NCBI RefSeq assembly: GCF_002075345.1
Contig: NZ_NAEW01000016.1
Span: forward strand, 29,466 to 93,465
DNA: 64,000 bases
Source of the DNA: Citrobacter braakii
GTDB taxonomy: Bacteria > Pseudomonadota > Gammaproteobacteria > Enterobacterales > Enterobacteriaceae
Direction: 5' to 3'
Notes under the pieces: generated by a model
The model's input: only the letters and a program-made list of their open reading frames with translations
What the model was told of the DNA's origin: nothing
Databases searched by the model: none
Translations under genes and position numbers: made by a program
Shown here: one piece after another, positions 43,284 to 53,711 of the stretch
Layout of the letters: each line of letters starts with the position of its first letter
Numbering within the stretch: position 1 is the first letter of the stretch

Positions 43284-44537
43284 ATGTATTATTTGAAAAA
43301 CACTAACTTTTGGATGTTCGGCTTCTTCTTTTTCTTTTACTTTTTCATTATGGGTGCCTATTTCCCCTTCTTCCCTATCTGGTTACACGATGTAAACCAT
43401 ATCAGTAAAGGTGACACCGGGATCATTTTCGCCTGTATTTCACTATTTTCATTATTATTCCAGCCTGTTTTCGGACTGCTTTCCGATAAGCTTGGCCTGC
43501 GTAAACACCTGCTGTGGGTAATTACCGGAATGCTGGTAATGTTTGCCCCGTTCTTTATTTACGTCTTTGGCCCGTTATTACAGGTTAATATTTTACTGGG
43601 TTCGATTGTCGGCGGGATTTACCTTGGCTTTATCTACAATGCCGGCGCCCCAGCGATTGAAGCCTATATTGAAAAAGCCAGCCGCCGAAGCAATTTTGAA
43701 TTTGGTCGCGCGCGCATGTTTGGCTGCGTGGGCTGGGCGCTATGCGCCTCGATTGCCGGGATTATGTTCACCATCAATAACCAGTTTGTCTTCTGGTTAG
43801 GTTCCGGCTGTGCGGTCATTCTGGCATTGCTGCTGCTCTTTTCAAAAACAGATGTCCCCTCTTCTGCAAAAGTTGCGGATGCGGTAGGCGCCAACAACTC
43901 AGCATTCAGTCTGAAGCTGGCGCTGGAGTTATTTAAACAACCGAAACTCTGGTTCCTCTCCCTGTACGTGGTCGGCGTTTCCTGTACGTATGAAGTGTTT
44001 GACCAGCAGTTCGCCAACTTCTTTACCTCGTTCTTTGCCACCGGCGAACAGGGTACCCGTGTGTTTGGCTACGTCACGACCATGGGGGAATTACTTAATG
44101 CCTCTATCATGTTCTTTGCGCCGCTGATTGTGAACCGCATTGGCGGAAAGAACGCCCTACTGCTGGCCGGTGCGATAATGTCGGTGCGGATCATCGGCTC
44201 CTCCTTCGCCACCTCTGCGCTGGAGGTCGTCATTCTCAAAACGCTGCATATGTTTGAAATACCGTTCCTGATCGTCGGTTGCTTCAAATACATCACCAGT
44301 CAGTTTGAAGTGCGCTTCTCGGCCACAATTTACCTGGTGTGCTTCTGTTTCTTCAAACAGTTAGCAATGATTTTCATGTCAGTTCTGGCCGGAAAAATGT
44401 ATGAGAGTATTGGTTTCCAGGGGGCGTATCTGGTGCTGGGGATAATTGCGCTGAGCTTCACGTTGATTTCCGTATTTACCCTAAGTGGACCGGGGCCGTT
44501 TTCTCTGCTGCGTCGTCGCGAAAGCGTCACGCTGTAA
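43284..44537 (+). CDS. lacY: Lactose permease
   Basis: A 417-residue, twelve-helix lactose/H+ symporter, the same length as in E. coli. Sugar-binding Glu/Arg lie in [21 protein letters not shown]. The coupling residues appear in [14 protein letters not shown], the NRIGG segment and [11 protein letters not shown] (Lys, His, Glu). AAGGA precedes the ATG at 43284. A REP-like hairpin follows the stop, and no lacA gene is present downstream. Confidence 0.98.
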   Translation: MYYLKNTNFWMFGFFFFFYFFIMGAYFPFFPIWLHDVNHISKGDTGIIFACISLFSLLFQPVFGLLSDKLGLRKHLLWVITGMLVMFAPFFIYVFGPLLQVNILLGSIVGGIYLGFIYNAGAPAIEAYIEKASRRSNFEFGRARMFGCVGWALCASIAGIMFTINNQFVFWLGSGCAVILALLLLFSKTDVPSSAKVADAVGANNSAFSLKLALELFKQPKLWFLSLYVVGVSCTYEVFDQQFANFFTSFFATGEQGTRVFGYVTTMGELLNASIMFFAPLIVNRIGGKNALLLAGAIMSVRIIGSSFATSALEVVILKTLHMFEIPFLIVGCFKYITSQFEVRFSATIYLVCFCFFKQLAMIFMSVLAGKMYESIGFQGAYLVLGIIALSFTLISVFTLSGPGPFSLLRRRESVTL

Positions 44538-44547
44538 AAGCCTCTTT

Positions 44548-44579
44548 GCCGGATACACCACTCACGTGGTTTATCCGGC
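44548..44579. repeat. REP-like palindrome after lacY
   Basis: GCCGGATACACCAC and GTGGTTTATCCGGC form a near-perfect 14-bp stem with a 4-nt loop, 10 bp after the lacY stop. It probably marks the 3' end of the lac message. Confidence 0.75.
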
Positions 44580-44692
44580 CTTCGATGTGCCATCCTCACA
44601 CGATGAGTCCTGACCTGGTGGTTTAAGTTCCGAGGACAACACGCCGCTTTTTTATCGTTATGGTAAAACGGGGCGAGAAGCCAGGTCATAGC

Positions 44693-44965
44693 ATGAGCAA
44701 AAAGACGGTTGCGGTAACAACGCTCTTTATCAGCGTATTACTTACAGGATGTGGCAGCATTGATGCGCGCACGGCAGGCGAGGATTCAGATACGTATTAC
44801 GTGGGTATGCGCCATGATATTGATAAACTAAAAAACCCGGGCGCTTACGATTATAACTATTTCGATTTAGCGCTGTTATTTGTTGATGTGCCGTTATCGT
44901 TCGTGGCCGATACGGTTTATGCGCCGTTTGATTACTATCACGGGCCGTATAAGAAAGTTGATTAA
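44693..44965 (+). CDS. YceK/YidQ-family small lipoprotein
   Basis: A 90-residue lipoprotein with signal peptide and lipobox LLTGC near residue 20. The family pattern YYVGMRHDI, then DVPLSFVADTVYAPFDYYHGPY, closely resembles E. coli YceK (DLPFSLVFDTLLLPIDIHHGPY). Function unknown; the family is outer-membrane or periplasmic. The ATG at 44693 is preferred over the longer frame because it begins the signal peptide. It lies between lacY and the convergent prpE, where E. coli K-12 carries lacA, cyn and cod genes. Confidence 0.8.
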   Translation: MSKKTVAVTTLFISVLLTGCGSIDARTAGEDSDTYYVGMRHDIDKLKNPGAYDYNYFDLALLFVDVPLSFVADTVYAPFDYYHGPYKKVD

Positions 44966-44972
44966 CACGTAG

Positions 44973-44998
44973 GCCCGGTAAGCATTGCGCCACCGGGC
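44973..44998. repeat. REP-like palindrome
   Basis: GCCCGGTAAGC and GCGCCACCGGGC form a REP-type hairpin between the convergent lipoprotein gene and prpE. Confidence 0.7.
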
Positions 44999-45009
44999 AT
45001 CACACGACG

Positions 45010-46896
45010 TTACTCCTCGATCGCCTGACGGATTTGCTGCAACGATGCGGGATCGTCAATGGTCGTCAGATCGCCAGGATCGCGGCCTTCGCAGATCGCC
45101 TGAATCGTCCGTCTGAGCATTTTGCCGGAGCGTGTTTTCGGCAGCTGCGACACAAACCAGACGTGCGCCGGACGACCAAAATTACCAATTTGACTGTCCA
45201 CCAGCGCCATAATCGCCTTCTCTTCCGAATGGGCAATGTCGCTGTCTTCCAGACTGTCGCTCTGTTTTGGAATAACGAACGCGACCGCCACCTGCCCTTT
45301 CAGCGCATCCTTCACGCCAACTACCGCCACCTCGGCGACGTTTGGATAGCTGGAAATACTCTCCTCTATCTCGCGCGTCCCCAGCCGGTGTCCGGCCACG
45401 TTGATCACGTCATCCGTACGGCCCAGAATGAAGTAATAGCCATCGGCATCGCGAATGCCCCAGTCAAAGGTGGCGTACACCTGGCGGGAAAACAGTGACC
45501 AATAGGTATTCACAAACCGCGCGTCATCCCCCCAGATAGTCTGAATACAGCCCGGCGGCAGCGGCCCTTCAATCACCAGCATCCCCTTCTCGTTCGCCGC
45601 ACAAGGTTCACCGGTCACCTCATTGAGCAACTGCACGTTATAGCCGTACATCGGCACGCCAGGGCTGCCCAGCCGCGACGGTCGGTCGTCCAGCCCGCGG
45701 GCGATAGCCATAATCGGCCAGCCGGATTCAGTCTGCCAATAGTTGTCGATAACCGGGACGCCCAGCGTTTCCGTTACCCAACTGGCGGTCGGTTCATCCA
45801 GCGGCTCACCCGCCAGATACAGCACCTCCAGCGAGGAGAGATCGTGATTGCGGATTTGCGCGGTCGGGAATTTTTTCAGCACGCGGATGGCGGTCGGGGC
45901 CGAGAACATCCGGCTGACCTGATACTTCTCAACAATTTTCCACCATACGCCGCAGTCCGGATACGTTGGCAGCCCTTCGTAAACCACCGTCGCCATCCCC
46001 GCCAGCAGCGGGGCATACACGATATAGGAATGCCCAACCACCCAGCCGATATCCGACGCGCAGAAGAACACGCCGCCCGCTTTGCCGCCGAAAATGGTGT
46101 CCATCGAGGTCGCCAGCGCGACCGCGTAACCACCAACGTCGCGCTGAACGCCTTTCGGTTTACCGGTTGTCCCGGAGGTGTAGAGAATGCAGGACGTTTC
46201 GTTCGACTCCAGCCAGACAACCGGCACCCGTGCGCCGAGATGCTGTTGGCGTAGCGCGGCAAAGTCGAGGTCACGCCCCTCCACCCGCGCCATTTTCGCC
46301 AGACCGCGGTCGACCAGCACCACATAACGCGGCTGATGCTGAGCCTGATCGATCGCATCATCGAGTAGCTTTTTATAGGGCAGGATCTTGCCGCCGCGCG
46401 CCCCGGCATCCGCCGAAACGATAACCACTGGTCGGGCGTCGTCGATGCGCGCCGCCACGCTGTGCGAAGCAAAACCACCGAACACCACCGAATGGATCGC
46501 CCCAATGCGTGCGCAGGCCAGCAGCGTAATGTGCGCTTCGGCGATCATCGGCATATAAACCAGTACCCGATCCCCGCGCTGTACGCCGAGCGACAACAGC
46601 ATCGCTGCCACAACATTCACTTCGTCATACAACTGACGAAAGGTAAACGTGCGTTCTTCTTCGGTTTCTGATGACACCGCAATCAGCGCCAGCGCCTCGG
46701 GCTGTTTCTCCAGCCAGCGGTCGATGGCGTTATGGCACAGATTGGTCGTCCCGCCGCAAAACCAGCGGGCAAACGGCGGATTGCTGTGGTCCAGTATCTG
46801 CGTATACGGCTGCTGCCAGTCAATACGCTGGGCCTGCTCGGCCCAGAACGACTCCGGCTGCGTAATAGAACGTTGATAAAACTCGCTATAAGACAT
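45010..46896 (-). CDS. prpE: Propionate--CoA ligase
   Basis: A 628-residue AMP-forming acyl-CoA synthetase that activates propionate to propionyl-CoA; length matches E. coli PrpE. The P-loop-like motif is YTSGTTGKPKGVQRD. The adenylate-binding region appears as DNYWQTESGWP and the hinge as GRTDDVINVAGHRLGTREIE. The acetylatable catalytic lysine lies in PKTRSGKMLRR. It is the last gene of prpBCDE, 39 bp after prpD. Confidence 0.97.
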   Translation of the reverse strand: MSYSEFYQRSITQPESFWAEQAQRIDWQQPYTQILDHSNPPFARWFCGGTTNLCHNAIDRWLEKQPEALALIAVSSETEEERTFTFRQLYDEVNVVAAMLLSLGVQRGDRVLVYMPMIAEAHITLLACARIGAIHSVVFGGFASHSVAARIDDARPVVIVSADAGARGGKILPYKKLLDDAIDQAQHQPRYVVLVDRGLAKMARVEGRDLDFAALRQQHLGARVPVVWLESNETSCILYTSGTTGKPKGVQRDVGGYAVALATSMDTIFGGKAGGVFFCASDIGWVVGHSYIVYAPLLAGMATVVYEGLPTYPDCGVWWKIVEKYQVSRMFSAPTAIRVLKKFPTAQIRNHDLSSLEVLYLAGEPLDEPTASWVTETLGVPVIDNYWQTESGWPIMAIARGLDDRPSRLGSPGVPMYGYNVQLLNEVTGEPCAANEKGMLVIEGPLPPGCIQTIWGDDARFVNTYWSLFSRQVYATFDWGIRDADGYYFILGRTDDVINVAGHRLGTREIEESISSYPNVAEVAVVGVKDALKGQVAVAFVIPKQSDSLEDSDIAHSEEKAIMALVDSQIGNFGRPAHVWFVSQLPKTRSGKMLRRTIQAICEGRDPGDLTTIDDPASLQQIRQAIEE

Positions 46897-46935
46897 AATG
46901 CTCTCCTGTTGAACTTACGCCTGATGAGTCGGGTT

Positions 46936-48387
46936 TCAGATAACAAACAAATCCATATACTCATTGACCGGCATCTGCTCCAGGCGAGTTCTGTCCAGGG
47001 AGACATCCAGAATGCGCTGCTGCTGACGGGTCGGGAACTGACGCGCCAGGTTGATTTTGAACTTCTCGACCAGCTTCGGCATCCCATCGTTACGACGGCG
47101 CGCGTGGCCGATTGGGTACTCCACCACCACTTCTTCAAAACGTGAGCCGTCGGTGAATTCCAGGGTGATGGCATTCGCGATGGCGCGTTTTTCAGGATCG
47201 TGGTAATCGGCTGTAAAGGCCGGATCTTCAAAGCAGTTGATCTTCTCGCGCAGGGCATCAATGCGTTTGTCCTGCGCCACGCCGTCTTCATAATCTGCCG
47301 CGGTTAAGCGCCCGAACAGCAGCGGAATGGCGACCATATACTGGATGCAGTGATCGCGATCCGCCGGGTTATTCAGCGGGCCTTTTTTATCGATGATGCG
47401 GATACAGGCTTCGTGCGTACGAATGGTCACTTTTTCGATATCCGCCGCCGTTTTCCCTGCAGCCTGTAGCTGCTCGTACAACGTCATCGCCGCCTCTACC
47501 GCAGTCTGCGAGTGGAACTCGGCCGGGAAGGAGATTTTAAACAGCACGTTTTCCATCACATAAGAGCCGTACGGGCGCTGGAAGCGGAACGATTCGCCTT
47601 TGAAAGAGACGTCATAAAAGCCCCAGGTTTTCGCCGTCAGCGCAGACGGATACCCCATCTCACCGGTTTTCGCCATCAGTGCCAGACGTACCGCGCGCGA
47701 AGTTGCATCGCCAGCTGCCCAGGATTTACGCGTGCCGGTATTTGGCGCATGGCGATAGGTACGCAGCGACTGCCCGTCAACCCACGCCAGCGACACGGCG
47801 TTGAGGATTTCATCCCGGTTCAGGCCAAGCATCTCGGCGACCACCGCTGTGGAGGCCACTTTGACCAGCAGGACGTGATCGAGACCGACGCGGTTAAAAG
47901 AGTTTTCCAGCGCAATGCAGCCCTGAATTTCATGGGCTTTAATCATTCCGGTGAGCACTTTTTTCATGGTTAACGGCGCTTTCCCCACTGCTACCGCATT
48001 GCGTGACAGCCAGTCAGCCGTGGCCAGAATGCCGCCGAGGTTATCGGAAGGATGCCCCCATTCCGCGGCCAGCCAGGTATCGTTAAAGTCCAGCCAGCGG
48101 ATCATCGCGCCGATGTTAAACGCCGCCTGCACCGGATCGAGCTGGAACTGGGTGCCCGGAACGCGCACGCCGTTCGGCACCACAGTCCCTGGGACTACCG
48201 GCCCCAGCAGTTTTTTACAGGCCGGATATTCCAGCGCTTCCAGGCCGCAGCCTAAGGTATCAAGCAGGCAATAATGCGCGGTGTCATACGCTACCGTCGA
48301 AGTGATCTCGTAATTCATGACGTAATCAACGATATCAACGATTTCACGGTCAAATTCCGGGCGGACGTTCGAAATATGTGCAGACAT
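46936..48387 (-). CDS. prpD: 2-methylcitrate dehydratase
   Basis: A 483-residue MmgE/PrpD-family enzyme that dehydrates 2-methylcitrate to 2-methylaconitate. It matches E. coli PrpD in length and in segments such as [19 protein letters not shown] and [19 protein letters not shown]. It lies between prpC (37 bp) and prpE in the operon. Confidence 0.97.
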   Translation of the reverse strand: MSAHISNVRPEFDREIVDIVDYVMNYEITSTVAYDTAHYCLLDTLGCGLEALEYPACKKLLGPVVPGTVVPNGVRVPGTQFQLDPVQAAFNIGAMIRWLDFNDTWLAAEWGHPSDNLGGILATADWLSRNAVAVGKAPLTMKKVLTGMIKAHEIQGCIALENSFNRVGLDHVLLVKVASTAVVAEMLGLNRDEILNAVSLAWVDGQSLRTYRHAPNTGTRKSWAAGDATSRAVRLALMAKTGEMGYPSALTAKTWGFYDVSFKGESFRFQRPYGSYVMENVLFKISFPAEFHSQTAVEAAMTLYEQLQAAGKTAADIEKVTIRTHEACIRIIDKKGPLNNPADRDHCIQYMVAIPLLFGRLTAADYEDGVAQDKRIDALREKINCFEDPAFTADYHDPEKRAIANAITLEFTDGSRFEEVVVEYPIGHARRRNDGMPKLVEKFKINLARQFPTRQQQRILDVSLDRTRLEQMPVNEYMDLFVI

Positions 48388-48424
48388 AACAAGGGTTCCT
48401 GTTTTTATATTTAGAGGTTTTGCA

Positions 48425-49594
48425 TTAGCAACGCTGATCTATCGCGACAAAGACACGATCTTCCGGGCCGGTGTAATTGGCGGAAGGACGGATAATTTTG
48501 TTGTCCTGGCGCTGTTCAATGATGTGCGCCGCCCAGCCGGTGACGCGGGCGATGACAAACAGCGGTGTGAACATTTCAGTCGGGACGCCCATCATGTTGT
48601 AGGAGACAGCCGAGAACCAGTCGAGGTTGGGGAACATCTTTTTCGTTTCCCACATCACGTCTTCCAGACGGTCGGCGATGTTGTACATTTTCAGCGAACC
48701 GCCTTCCTGAGAAAGCTGTTTCGCCACGCGCTTTATCACCTGATGACGCGGGTCGGCGATGGTGTAAACCGGATGACCAAAGCCAATCACCACTTCTTTG
48801 TTTTCAACGCGTTTACGGATATCCGCTTCCGCTTCGTCTGGCGTTTCGTAGCGCTGTTGGATCTCCAGCGATACTTCATTCGCCCCGCCGTGTTTCGGAC
48901 CACGCAATGCGCCAATCGCGCCGATAATCGCGGAATACATATCGGATCCGGTCCCTGCAATCACGCGGCTGGTGAAGGTGGAGGCGTTGAATTCGTGTTC
49001 GGCGTACAGCACCAGCGAAATATGCATCGCTTTTTCCCAGCTTCGCGACGGCTTTTCGCCATGCAGCAGATGCAGGAAGTGGCCGCCAATGGAATCATCG
49101 TCAGTTTCCGGCTGAATACGCTCGCCGTTATGGCTGTAGTGATACCAGTATAGGAGAATAGAACTGAGCGATGCCAGCAGCTTGTCGGCAATATCGCGTG
49201 CGCCGGAGACGGTATGCCCTTCTTTTTCCGGCAACGTACAGCCCAGCGCGGAGACGCCGGTGCGCATCACGTCCATCGGGTGCGAGGCAGCAGGCAGCGC
49301 TTCCAGGACGGTACGCACGTTTGCGGGCAGTCCGCGCAGCGCTTTTAATTTGATTTTATAGGCGGTGAGCTCATCACGGGTGGGCAATTTCCCGTGGATC
49401 AGCAGGTGCGCGACTTCTTCAAATTCGCACTGCTGCGCCAGGTCGAGAATATCGTAGCCGCGATAGTGCAGGTCGTTACCGCTTTTGCCTACGGTACACA
49501 GCGCGGTATTTCCGGCGGCGACGCCTGACAGCGCAACCGATTTTTTAGGTTTAATGACATGGGTACTATTTTGCAGGATCGTTGTGTCGCTCAT
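48425..49594 (-). CDS. prpC: 2-methylcitrate synthase
   Basis: A 389-residue citrate-synthase-family enzyme joining propionyl-CoA and oxaloacetate. Active-site histidines lie in [15 protein letters not shown] and [13 protein letters not shown], with the catalytic aspartate in the [10 protein letters not shown] region. The frame extends upstream, but the ATG at 49594 gives [20 protein letters not shown] as in E. coli. The 80-bp gap to prpB holds a REP-like element. Confidence 0.97.
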   Translation of the reverse strand: MSDTTILQNSTHVIKPKKSVALSGVAAGNTALCTVGKSGNDLHYRGYDILDLAQQCEFEEVAHLLIHGKLPTRDELTAYKIKLKALRGLPANVRTVLEALPAASHPMDVMRTGVSALGCTLPEKEGHTVSGARDIADKLLASLSSILLYWYHYSHNGERIQPETDDDSIGGHFLHLLHGEKPSRSWEKAMHISLVLYAEHEFNASTFTSRVIAGTGSDMYSAIIGAIGALRGPKHGGANEVSLEIQQRYETPDEAEADIRKRVENKEVVIGFGHPVYTIADPRHQVIKRVAKQLSQEGGSLKMYNIADRLEDVMWETKKMFPNLDWFSAVSYNMMGVPTEMFTPLFVIARVTGWAAHIIEQRQDNKIIRPSANYTGPEDRVFVAIDQRC

Positions 49595-49637
49595 GTTGTC
49601 CTCGTCATTTTTATAATATGTAGGGTACAAATTTATT

Positions 49638-49665
49638 GCCGGATGGCGGCTACGCCTTATCCGGC
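49638..49665. repeat. REP-like palindrome between prpB and prpC
   Basis: GCCGGATGGCGG and CTTATCCGGC form a typical REP hairpin 9 bp after the prpB stop, inside the operon. Confidence 0.75.
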
Positions 49666-49674
49666 CTACGACGG

Positions 49675-50556
49675 TTACTTCTTGGTGTACAACGCGTCGA
49701 GTTTCTCTTCGAACTGGTAGTAATTGATGCTTTCGTACAGCTCGTTGCGCGTCTGCATAATGTCGATAACGCTCTTTTGCGTTCCTTCCTGGCGCAGCAC
49801 GTTGTAAACCTTTTCCGCAGCGCGGTTCATGGCGCGGAAGGCCGACAGCGGATATAGCGCCATCGCGACGTTCGCGCTGCGCAGTTCATCAGTGGTGAAC
49901 AGTGGCGTAGCGCCAAATTCGGTAATGTTGGCGAGGATCGGCACCTGTACCGCATCGGCAAACTGACGGTACATGGCAAGCTCGGTAATGGCTTCCGGGA
50001 ACAACATATCCGCGCCTGCTTCGACGTACGCCTGGGCACGTTCGATGGCGGCCTCTAACCCTTCCACCGCCAAGGCATCGGTCCGTGCCATGATCACAAA
50101 GTTGGGATCGGTACGCGCATCCACGGCGGCGCGGATCCTGTCGACCATCTCTTCTTTCGAGACGATCGCCTTGTTCGGGCGATGACCGCAGCGTTTGGCG
50201 CCGATCTGATCTTCAATATGCAGCGCGGCGGCACCGGCTTTGGAAATTGACTTCACGGTCCGCGCCACGTTGAAAGCTGACGATCCAAAACCGATATCCG
50301 CATCCACCAGCAATGGCAGCGGGCAAACATCAGTAATGCGGCGAATATCGGTTAGCACATCATCAAGGGTAGAAATACCGAGATCCGGCAGACCCAGAGA
50401 CCCAGCCGCGACGCCGCCGCCGGAGAGATAAATCGCCTGATATCCGGCGCGTTGAGCCAGCAGAGCGTGGTTGGCGTTGATGGTGCCAACGATTTGTAAT
50501 GGGTTTTCTTTGCTGAGCGCGGCGCGAAACGCCTGCCCTGGGGAGTGTAGAGACAT
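49675..50556 (-). CDS. prpB: 2-methylisocitrate lyase
   Basis: A 293-residue isocitrate-lyase-family enzyme that splits 2-methylisocitrate into pyruvate and succinate. The catalytic cysteine lies in the KRCGH motif, and the metal-binding acidic residues in [12 protein letters not shown] and ALHIEDQ. It is the first gene of the operon, about 48 bp downstream of a sigma-54 promoter. Confidence 0.97.
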   Translation of the reverse strand: MSLHSPGQAFRAALSKENPLQIVGTINANHALLAQRAGYQAIYLSGGGVAAGSLGLPDLGISTLDDVLTDIRRITDVCPLPLLVDADIGFGSSAFNVARTVKSISKAGAAALHIEDQIGAKRCGHRPNKAIVSKEEMVDRIRAAVDARTDPNFVIMARTDALAVEGLEAAIERAQAYVEAGADMLFPEAITELAMYRQFADAVQVPILANITEFGATPLFTTDELRSANVAMALYPLSAFRAMNRAAEKVYNVLRQEGTQKSVIDIMQTRNELYESINYYQFEEKLDALYTKK

Positions 50557-50604
50557 ATCCCGTCCTTTGTTATCAACTTGTTATCGTTCGTTGATTTATT
50601 TAAA

Positions 50605-50620
50605 GCAAGGGGTATGCCAA
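50605..50620 (-). promoter_or_regulatory. Sigma-54 promoter of prpBCDE
   Basis: On the minus strand TTGGCATACCCCTTGC has the invariant GG and GC with 10 bp between them and fits the TGGCAC-N5-TTGCW consensus. The AT-rich sequence at about 50625-50690 upstream could bend or bind IHF. Confidence 0.85.
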
Positions 50621-50716
50621 AGACCTTAATTTTTAATTATTTTATATATTTACCTTTAAAAACAATATATTAAATTAAATCCTTGTATCTTTGTTGCACA
50701 AAAGCGTGTCAGCTAT

Positions 50717-50763
50717 CGTTTCATGAAACGTTCCTTCACGTTTCATTGCAACATTCATGAAAC
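50717..50763. promoter_or_regulatory. Probable PrpR-binding sites
   Basis: CGTTTCATGAAACG (50717-50730) is a perfect 14-bp palindrome. Next to it GTTTCAT and ATGAAAC half-sites flank 50740-50763 with a spacer. They lie about 100-160 bp upstream of the sigma-54 promoter, a normal enhancer distance, and close to prpR, allowing autoregulation. Confidence 0.65.
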
Positions 50764-50807
50764 ACAACTAAACCCTAATACTCGGTGCCTTACTTTTTAG
50801 GATGGTT

Positions 50808-52418
50808 ATGGCTGATACGCATCTTCCGCCGCGGGTGAACGACGACAAACCGGTTATCTGGACCGTTTCGGTCACGCGCCTGTTCGAACTGTTTCGCGAC
50901 ATCAGCCTGGAGTTCGACCACCTGGCAACCATCACCCCTATTCAGCTTGGTTTTGAAAAAGCGGTGACGTATATCCGCAAGAAGTTAGCCACCGAGCGTT
51001 GTGATGCCATCATTGCCGCGGGTTCCAACGGGGCGTATCTGAAAAGCCGTTTATCGATTCCGGTGATCCTGATTAAACCCAGCGGGTTTGACGTGCTACA
51101 GGCGCTGGCCAAAGCGGGAAAGCTCACCTCGTCGATTGGCGTCATTACCTATCAGGAAACCCTCCCCGCGCTGCTCGCTTTTCAAAAAACCTTCAATTTG
51201 CAGCTTGAACAACGCAGCTATATCACGGAAGAAGATGCCCGTGGGCAAATCAACGAACTGAAAGCCAGCGGCACGCAGGCGGTCGTCGGCGCGGGGTTGA
51301 TTACCGACCTGGCTGAAGAAGCAGGCATGACCGGCATCTTTATCTATTCGGCGGCCACCGTGCGCCAGGCCTTTGTCGATGCGCTCGATATGACTCGTCT
51401 GACGCTGCGCAGAAACGGTCCGTACGTTTCCGGCGATACGCTGCGCACCCGCTATGCGCTGGGGGATATGCGCGGTCACTCGGCACAGATGGAACAGGTG
51501 CGGCACACCATTATGCTTTATGCCCGTTCGCGTGCACCGGTGCTGATTCAGGGCGAAACAGGCACGGGCAAAGAGCTGGCGGCGCAGGCAATTCATCGTG
51601 AGTTTTTCACCCGTCAGGAGAACCGGCGCGGTAAACCTTCGCCGCCGTTTGTTGCCGTCAACTGCGGGGCAATCACCGAATCATTACTGGAAGCGGAACT
51701 GTTCGGCTATGAGGATGGCGCCTTTACCGGCTCCCGTCGGGGAGGACGCGCGGGCCTGTTTGAAATCGCCCACGGCGGAACGCTGTTTCTTGATGAGATA
51801 GGCGAAATGCCGCTGCCGTTACAAACCCGACTGTTGCGCGTACTGGAAGAAAAAGAGGTCACCCGGGTAGGTGGACATCAGCCGATTCCGGTCGATGTAC
51901 GGGTGATTAGCGCCACCCACTGTCATCTGGAGCAGGAGATAAAACAGGGAGAATTTCGCACCGATCTGTTTTATCGCCTGAGTATTTTGCGCCTCACGCT
52001 ACCGCCGCTACGCGAGCGATTGCCCGATATCCTGCCGCTGGCGGAAGGCTTTTTAAAACAGTCGCTGGCGGAACTGGAGGTGCCGTTTTCTGAACCTGTG
52101 CGCAAGGGGCTGGGTCTGAGTCAACCGACGTTACTGAATTATGGCTGGCCTGGGAATATCCGTGAACTGCGTAATATGATGGAGCGCCTGGCGCTGTTTT
52201 TAAGCGTCGAGCCGCAGCCGGAGCTGAACGTACAATTCCTGCAGCAGCTGTTACCGGAACTGGCCGTTGCTGCTGACGCGCCGCAGGTATCCTCATCGCT
52301 CACGCCACAGCAGGTGCTGGCGCAATTCAATGGCGATAAAACCGCGGCTGCACGATATCTCGGGGTAAGCCGAACCACCTTCTGGCGCAGATTAAAAGAA
52401 AACCCGCCGATACAATGA
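50808..52418 (+). CDS. prpR: PrpR, sigma-54-dependent activator of prpBCDE
   Basis: A 536-residue activator. The N-terminal PrpR_N sensor domain (about 10-190) responds to 2-methylcitrate. The AAA+ domain (about 200-440) has Walker A GETGTGKE, the sigma-54 loop [10 protein letters not shown] and Walker [11 protein letters not shown]. The C-terminal Fis-type helix-turn-helix is [17 protein letters not shown]. The ATG at 50808 is chosen because TAGGA is well spaced from it; ATG at 50802 would be too close. It is divergent from prpB. Confidence 0.96.
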   Translation: MADTHLPPRVNDDKPVIWTVSVTRLFELFRDISLEFDHLATITPIQLGFEKAVTYIRKKLATERCDAIIAAGSNGAYLKSRLSIPVILIKPSGFDVLQALAKAGKLTSSIGVITYQETLPALLAFQKTFNLQLEQRSYITEEDARGQINELKASGTQAVVGAGLITDLAEEAGMTGIFIYSAATVRQAFVDALDMTRLTLRRNGPYVSGDTLRTRYALGDMRGHSAQMEQVRHTIMLYARSRAPVLIQGETGTGKELAAQAIHREFFTRQENRRGKPSPPFVAVNCGAITESLLEAELFGYEDGAFTGSRRGGRAGLFEIAHGGTLFLDEIGEMPLPLQTRLLRVLEEKEVTRVGGHQPIPVDVRVISATHCHLEQEIKQGEFRTDLFYRLSILRLTLPPLRERLPDILPLAEGFLKQSLAELEVPFSEPVRKGLGLSQPTLLNYGWPGNIRELRNMMERLALFLSVEPQPELNVQFLQQLLPELAVAADAPQVSSSLTPQQVLAQFNGDKTAAARYLGVSRTTFWRRLKENPPIQ

Positions 52419-52426
52419 CCGGCGGG
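52403..52426 (+). terminator. Hairpin at the prpR stop
   Basis: A 7-bp stem CCCGCCG/CGGCGGG surrounds the prpR stop codon and is followed 10 nt later by TTTTTA. It lies between the convergent prpR and yahO. Confidence 0.55.
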
Positions 52427-52450
52427 TATCGTGATTTTTACAGTAGCGTA

Positions 52451-52726
52451 TTATTTTTTCTTGTAGATATTGGCTGTGCCATGGATTTTATTATCCGTTT
52501 GACCGGAGGTTAATACCACCACATCGGCCCCTTTCTCTTCTGCTTTCTTCAGCAGCTCTTCTTTAGCGTCTGAGACAGAAACTTCATTACTCGTTGAGAT
52601 ATCACCGATTTTTGTGTACTGCGACTCAACCTTTTCAAATTCAAGTTTTGTCATAAATTCCGCGGCATATGCGTTGGTCACGACAAAAGCTAATGCACCA
52701 ATAAGTACTTTAATTCCAGTTTTCAT
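52451..52726 (-). CDS. yahO: YahO, periplasmic DUF1471 protein
   Basis: A 91-residue secreted protein with a signal peptide (about 1-21, to NAYA-AEF) and the DUF1471/YdgH fold. It is nearly identical to E. coli YahO in the C-terminal half ([20 protein letters not shown]). Relatives such as BhsA respond to stress and affect biofilm; the role of YahO itself is not known to me. It converges with prpR as in E. coli and Salmonella. The 273-bp gap to yahN holds no other gene. Confidence 0.92.
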   Translation of the reverse strand: MKTGIKVLIGALAFVVTNAYAAEFMTKLEFEKVESQYTKIGDISTSNEVSVSDAKEELLKKAEEKGADVVVLTSGQTDNKIHGTANIYKKK

Positions 52727-52999
52727 AGACCAGCTCCAGGTTTTGTTATTACGCCATCATCGATCCCTGAACATTACATAACGCGATTCAAGGATGATTA
52801 ATAACTAGTCCAGCCTGGATAAAAAATCCACATTCAGCAGGAATATATAGAGATTTTGCGGCGCAGAAAAAACCGGTCACCGGGTAGCAGCGCGTCAACC
52901 TGTTCAAAGTTTCAATAGCCAGTGTGAGTTGATCCTCAGAACAGACAGCGCACTGAAATTATAGTGTTAACTTTATGAGAATCTGAGGAATTGTTGTCT

Positions 53000-53632
53000 A
53001 TGGAACCTCTGCACGCCGTCGTACTCACCGTCAGCCTGTTTGTTTTAACTTTTTTTAACCCCGGCGCGAACCTGTTTGTGGTGGTGCAAACCAGCCTGGC
53101 GTCAGGGCGACGCGCGGGCGTGATAACCGGTCTGGGCGTCGCCTTAGGCGATGCGTTCTACTCCGGCCTCGGGCTCTTTGGCATGGCGACGCTTATCACT
53201 CAGTGTGAGGAGATTTTTTCGTTGATTAAGATTGTCGGCGGCGCCTATCTGCTGTGGTTCGCCTGGAACAGCATCCGGCATCAGGCGACACCGCAAATGC
53301 CAACGCTACAGCAGCCGCTTTCCGCCCCCTGGTATGTGTTTTTCCGCCGTGGGTTATTAACGGATTTATCTAATCCGCAAACCGTGCTGTTTTTTATTAG
53401 TATCTTCTCGGTCACCTTAAGCGCAGACACGCCAACGTGGGCCAGGTTGATGGCCTGGGCAGGCATTGTGTTGTCTTCCGTTATCTGGCGTATTTTTCTC
53501 AGCCAGGCGTTTTCGTTGCCCGCCGTGCGCCGTGCGTATGGCCGAATCCAACGGGTTGCCAGCCGGGTGATTGGCGCCATTATTGGTGTCTTCGCGCTCA
53601 GGCTTATTTATGAAGGTATTAGCCATCGATAA
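53000..53632 (+). CDS. yahN: YahN, LysE/RhtB-family exporter
   Basis: A 210-residue inner-membrane protein with about six helices and the family motif NPGANLFVVVQTSLASGRRAGVITGLGVALGDAFY. The family exports amino acids; the substrate of YahN is not established. The ATG at 53000 with GAGGA upstream gives MEPLHAVVLTV, like E. coli MDPLHAV; the two TTG codons just upstream are too close to the ribosome-binding site. Confidence 0.9.
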   Translation: MEPLHAVVLTVSLFVLTFFNPGANLFVVVQTSLASGRRAGVITGLGVALGDAFYSGLGLFGMATLITQCEEIFSLIKIVGGAYLLWFAWNSIRHQATPQMPTLQQPLSAPWYVFFRRGLLTDLSNPQTVLFFISIFSVTLSADTPTWARLMAWAGIVLSSVIWRIFLSQAFSLPAVRRAYGRIQRVASRVIGAIIGVFALRLIYEGISHR

Positions 53633-53711
53633 GAGAGTTTAACTTGACCATCGTGAGGTAATTGTCCGTAATACCGCCTGAATTTTTAATCGCACGTTGA
53701 GTGGCAGTAAG

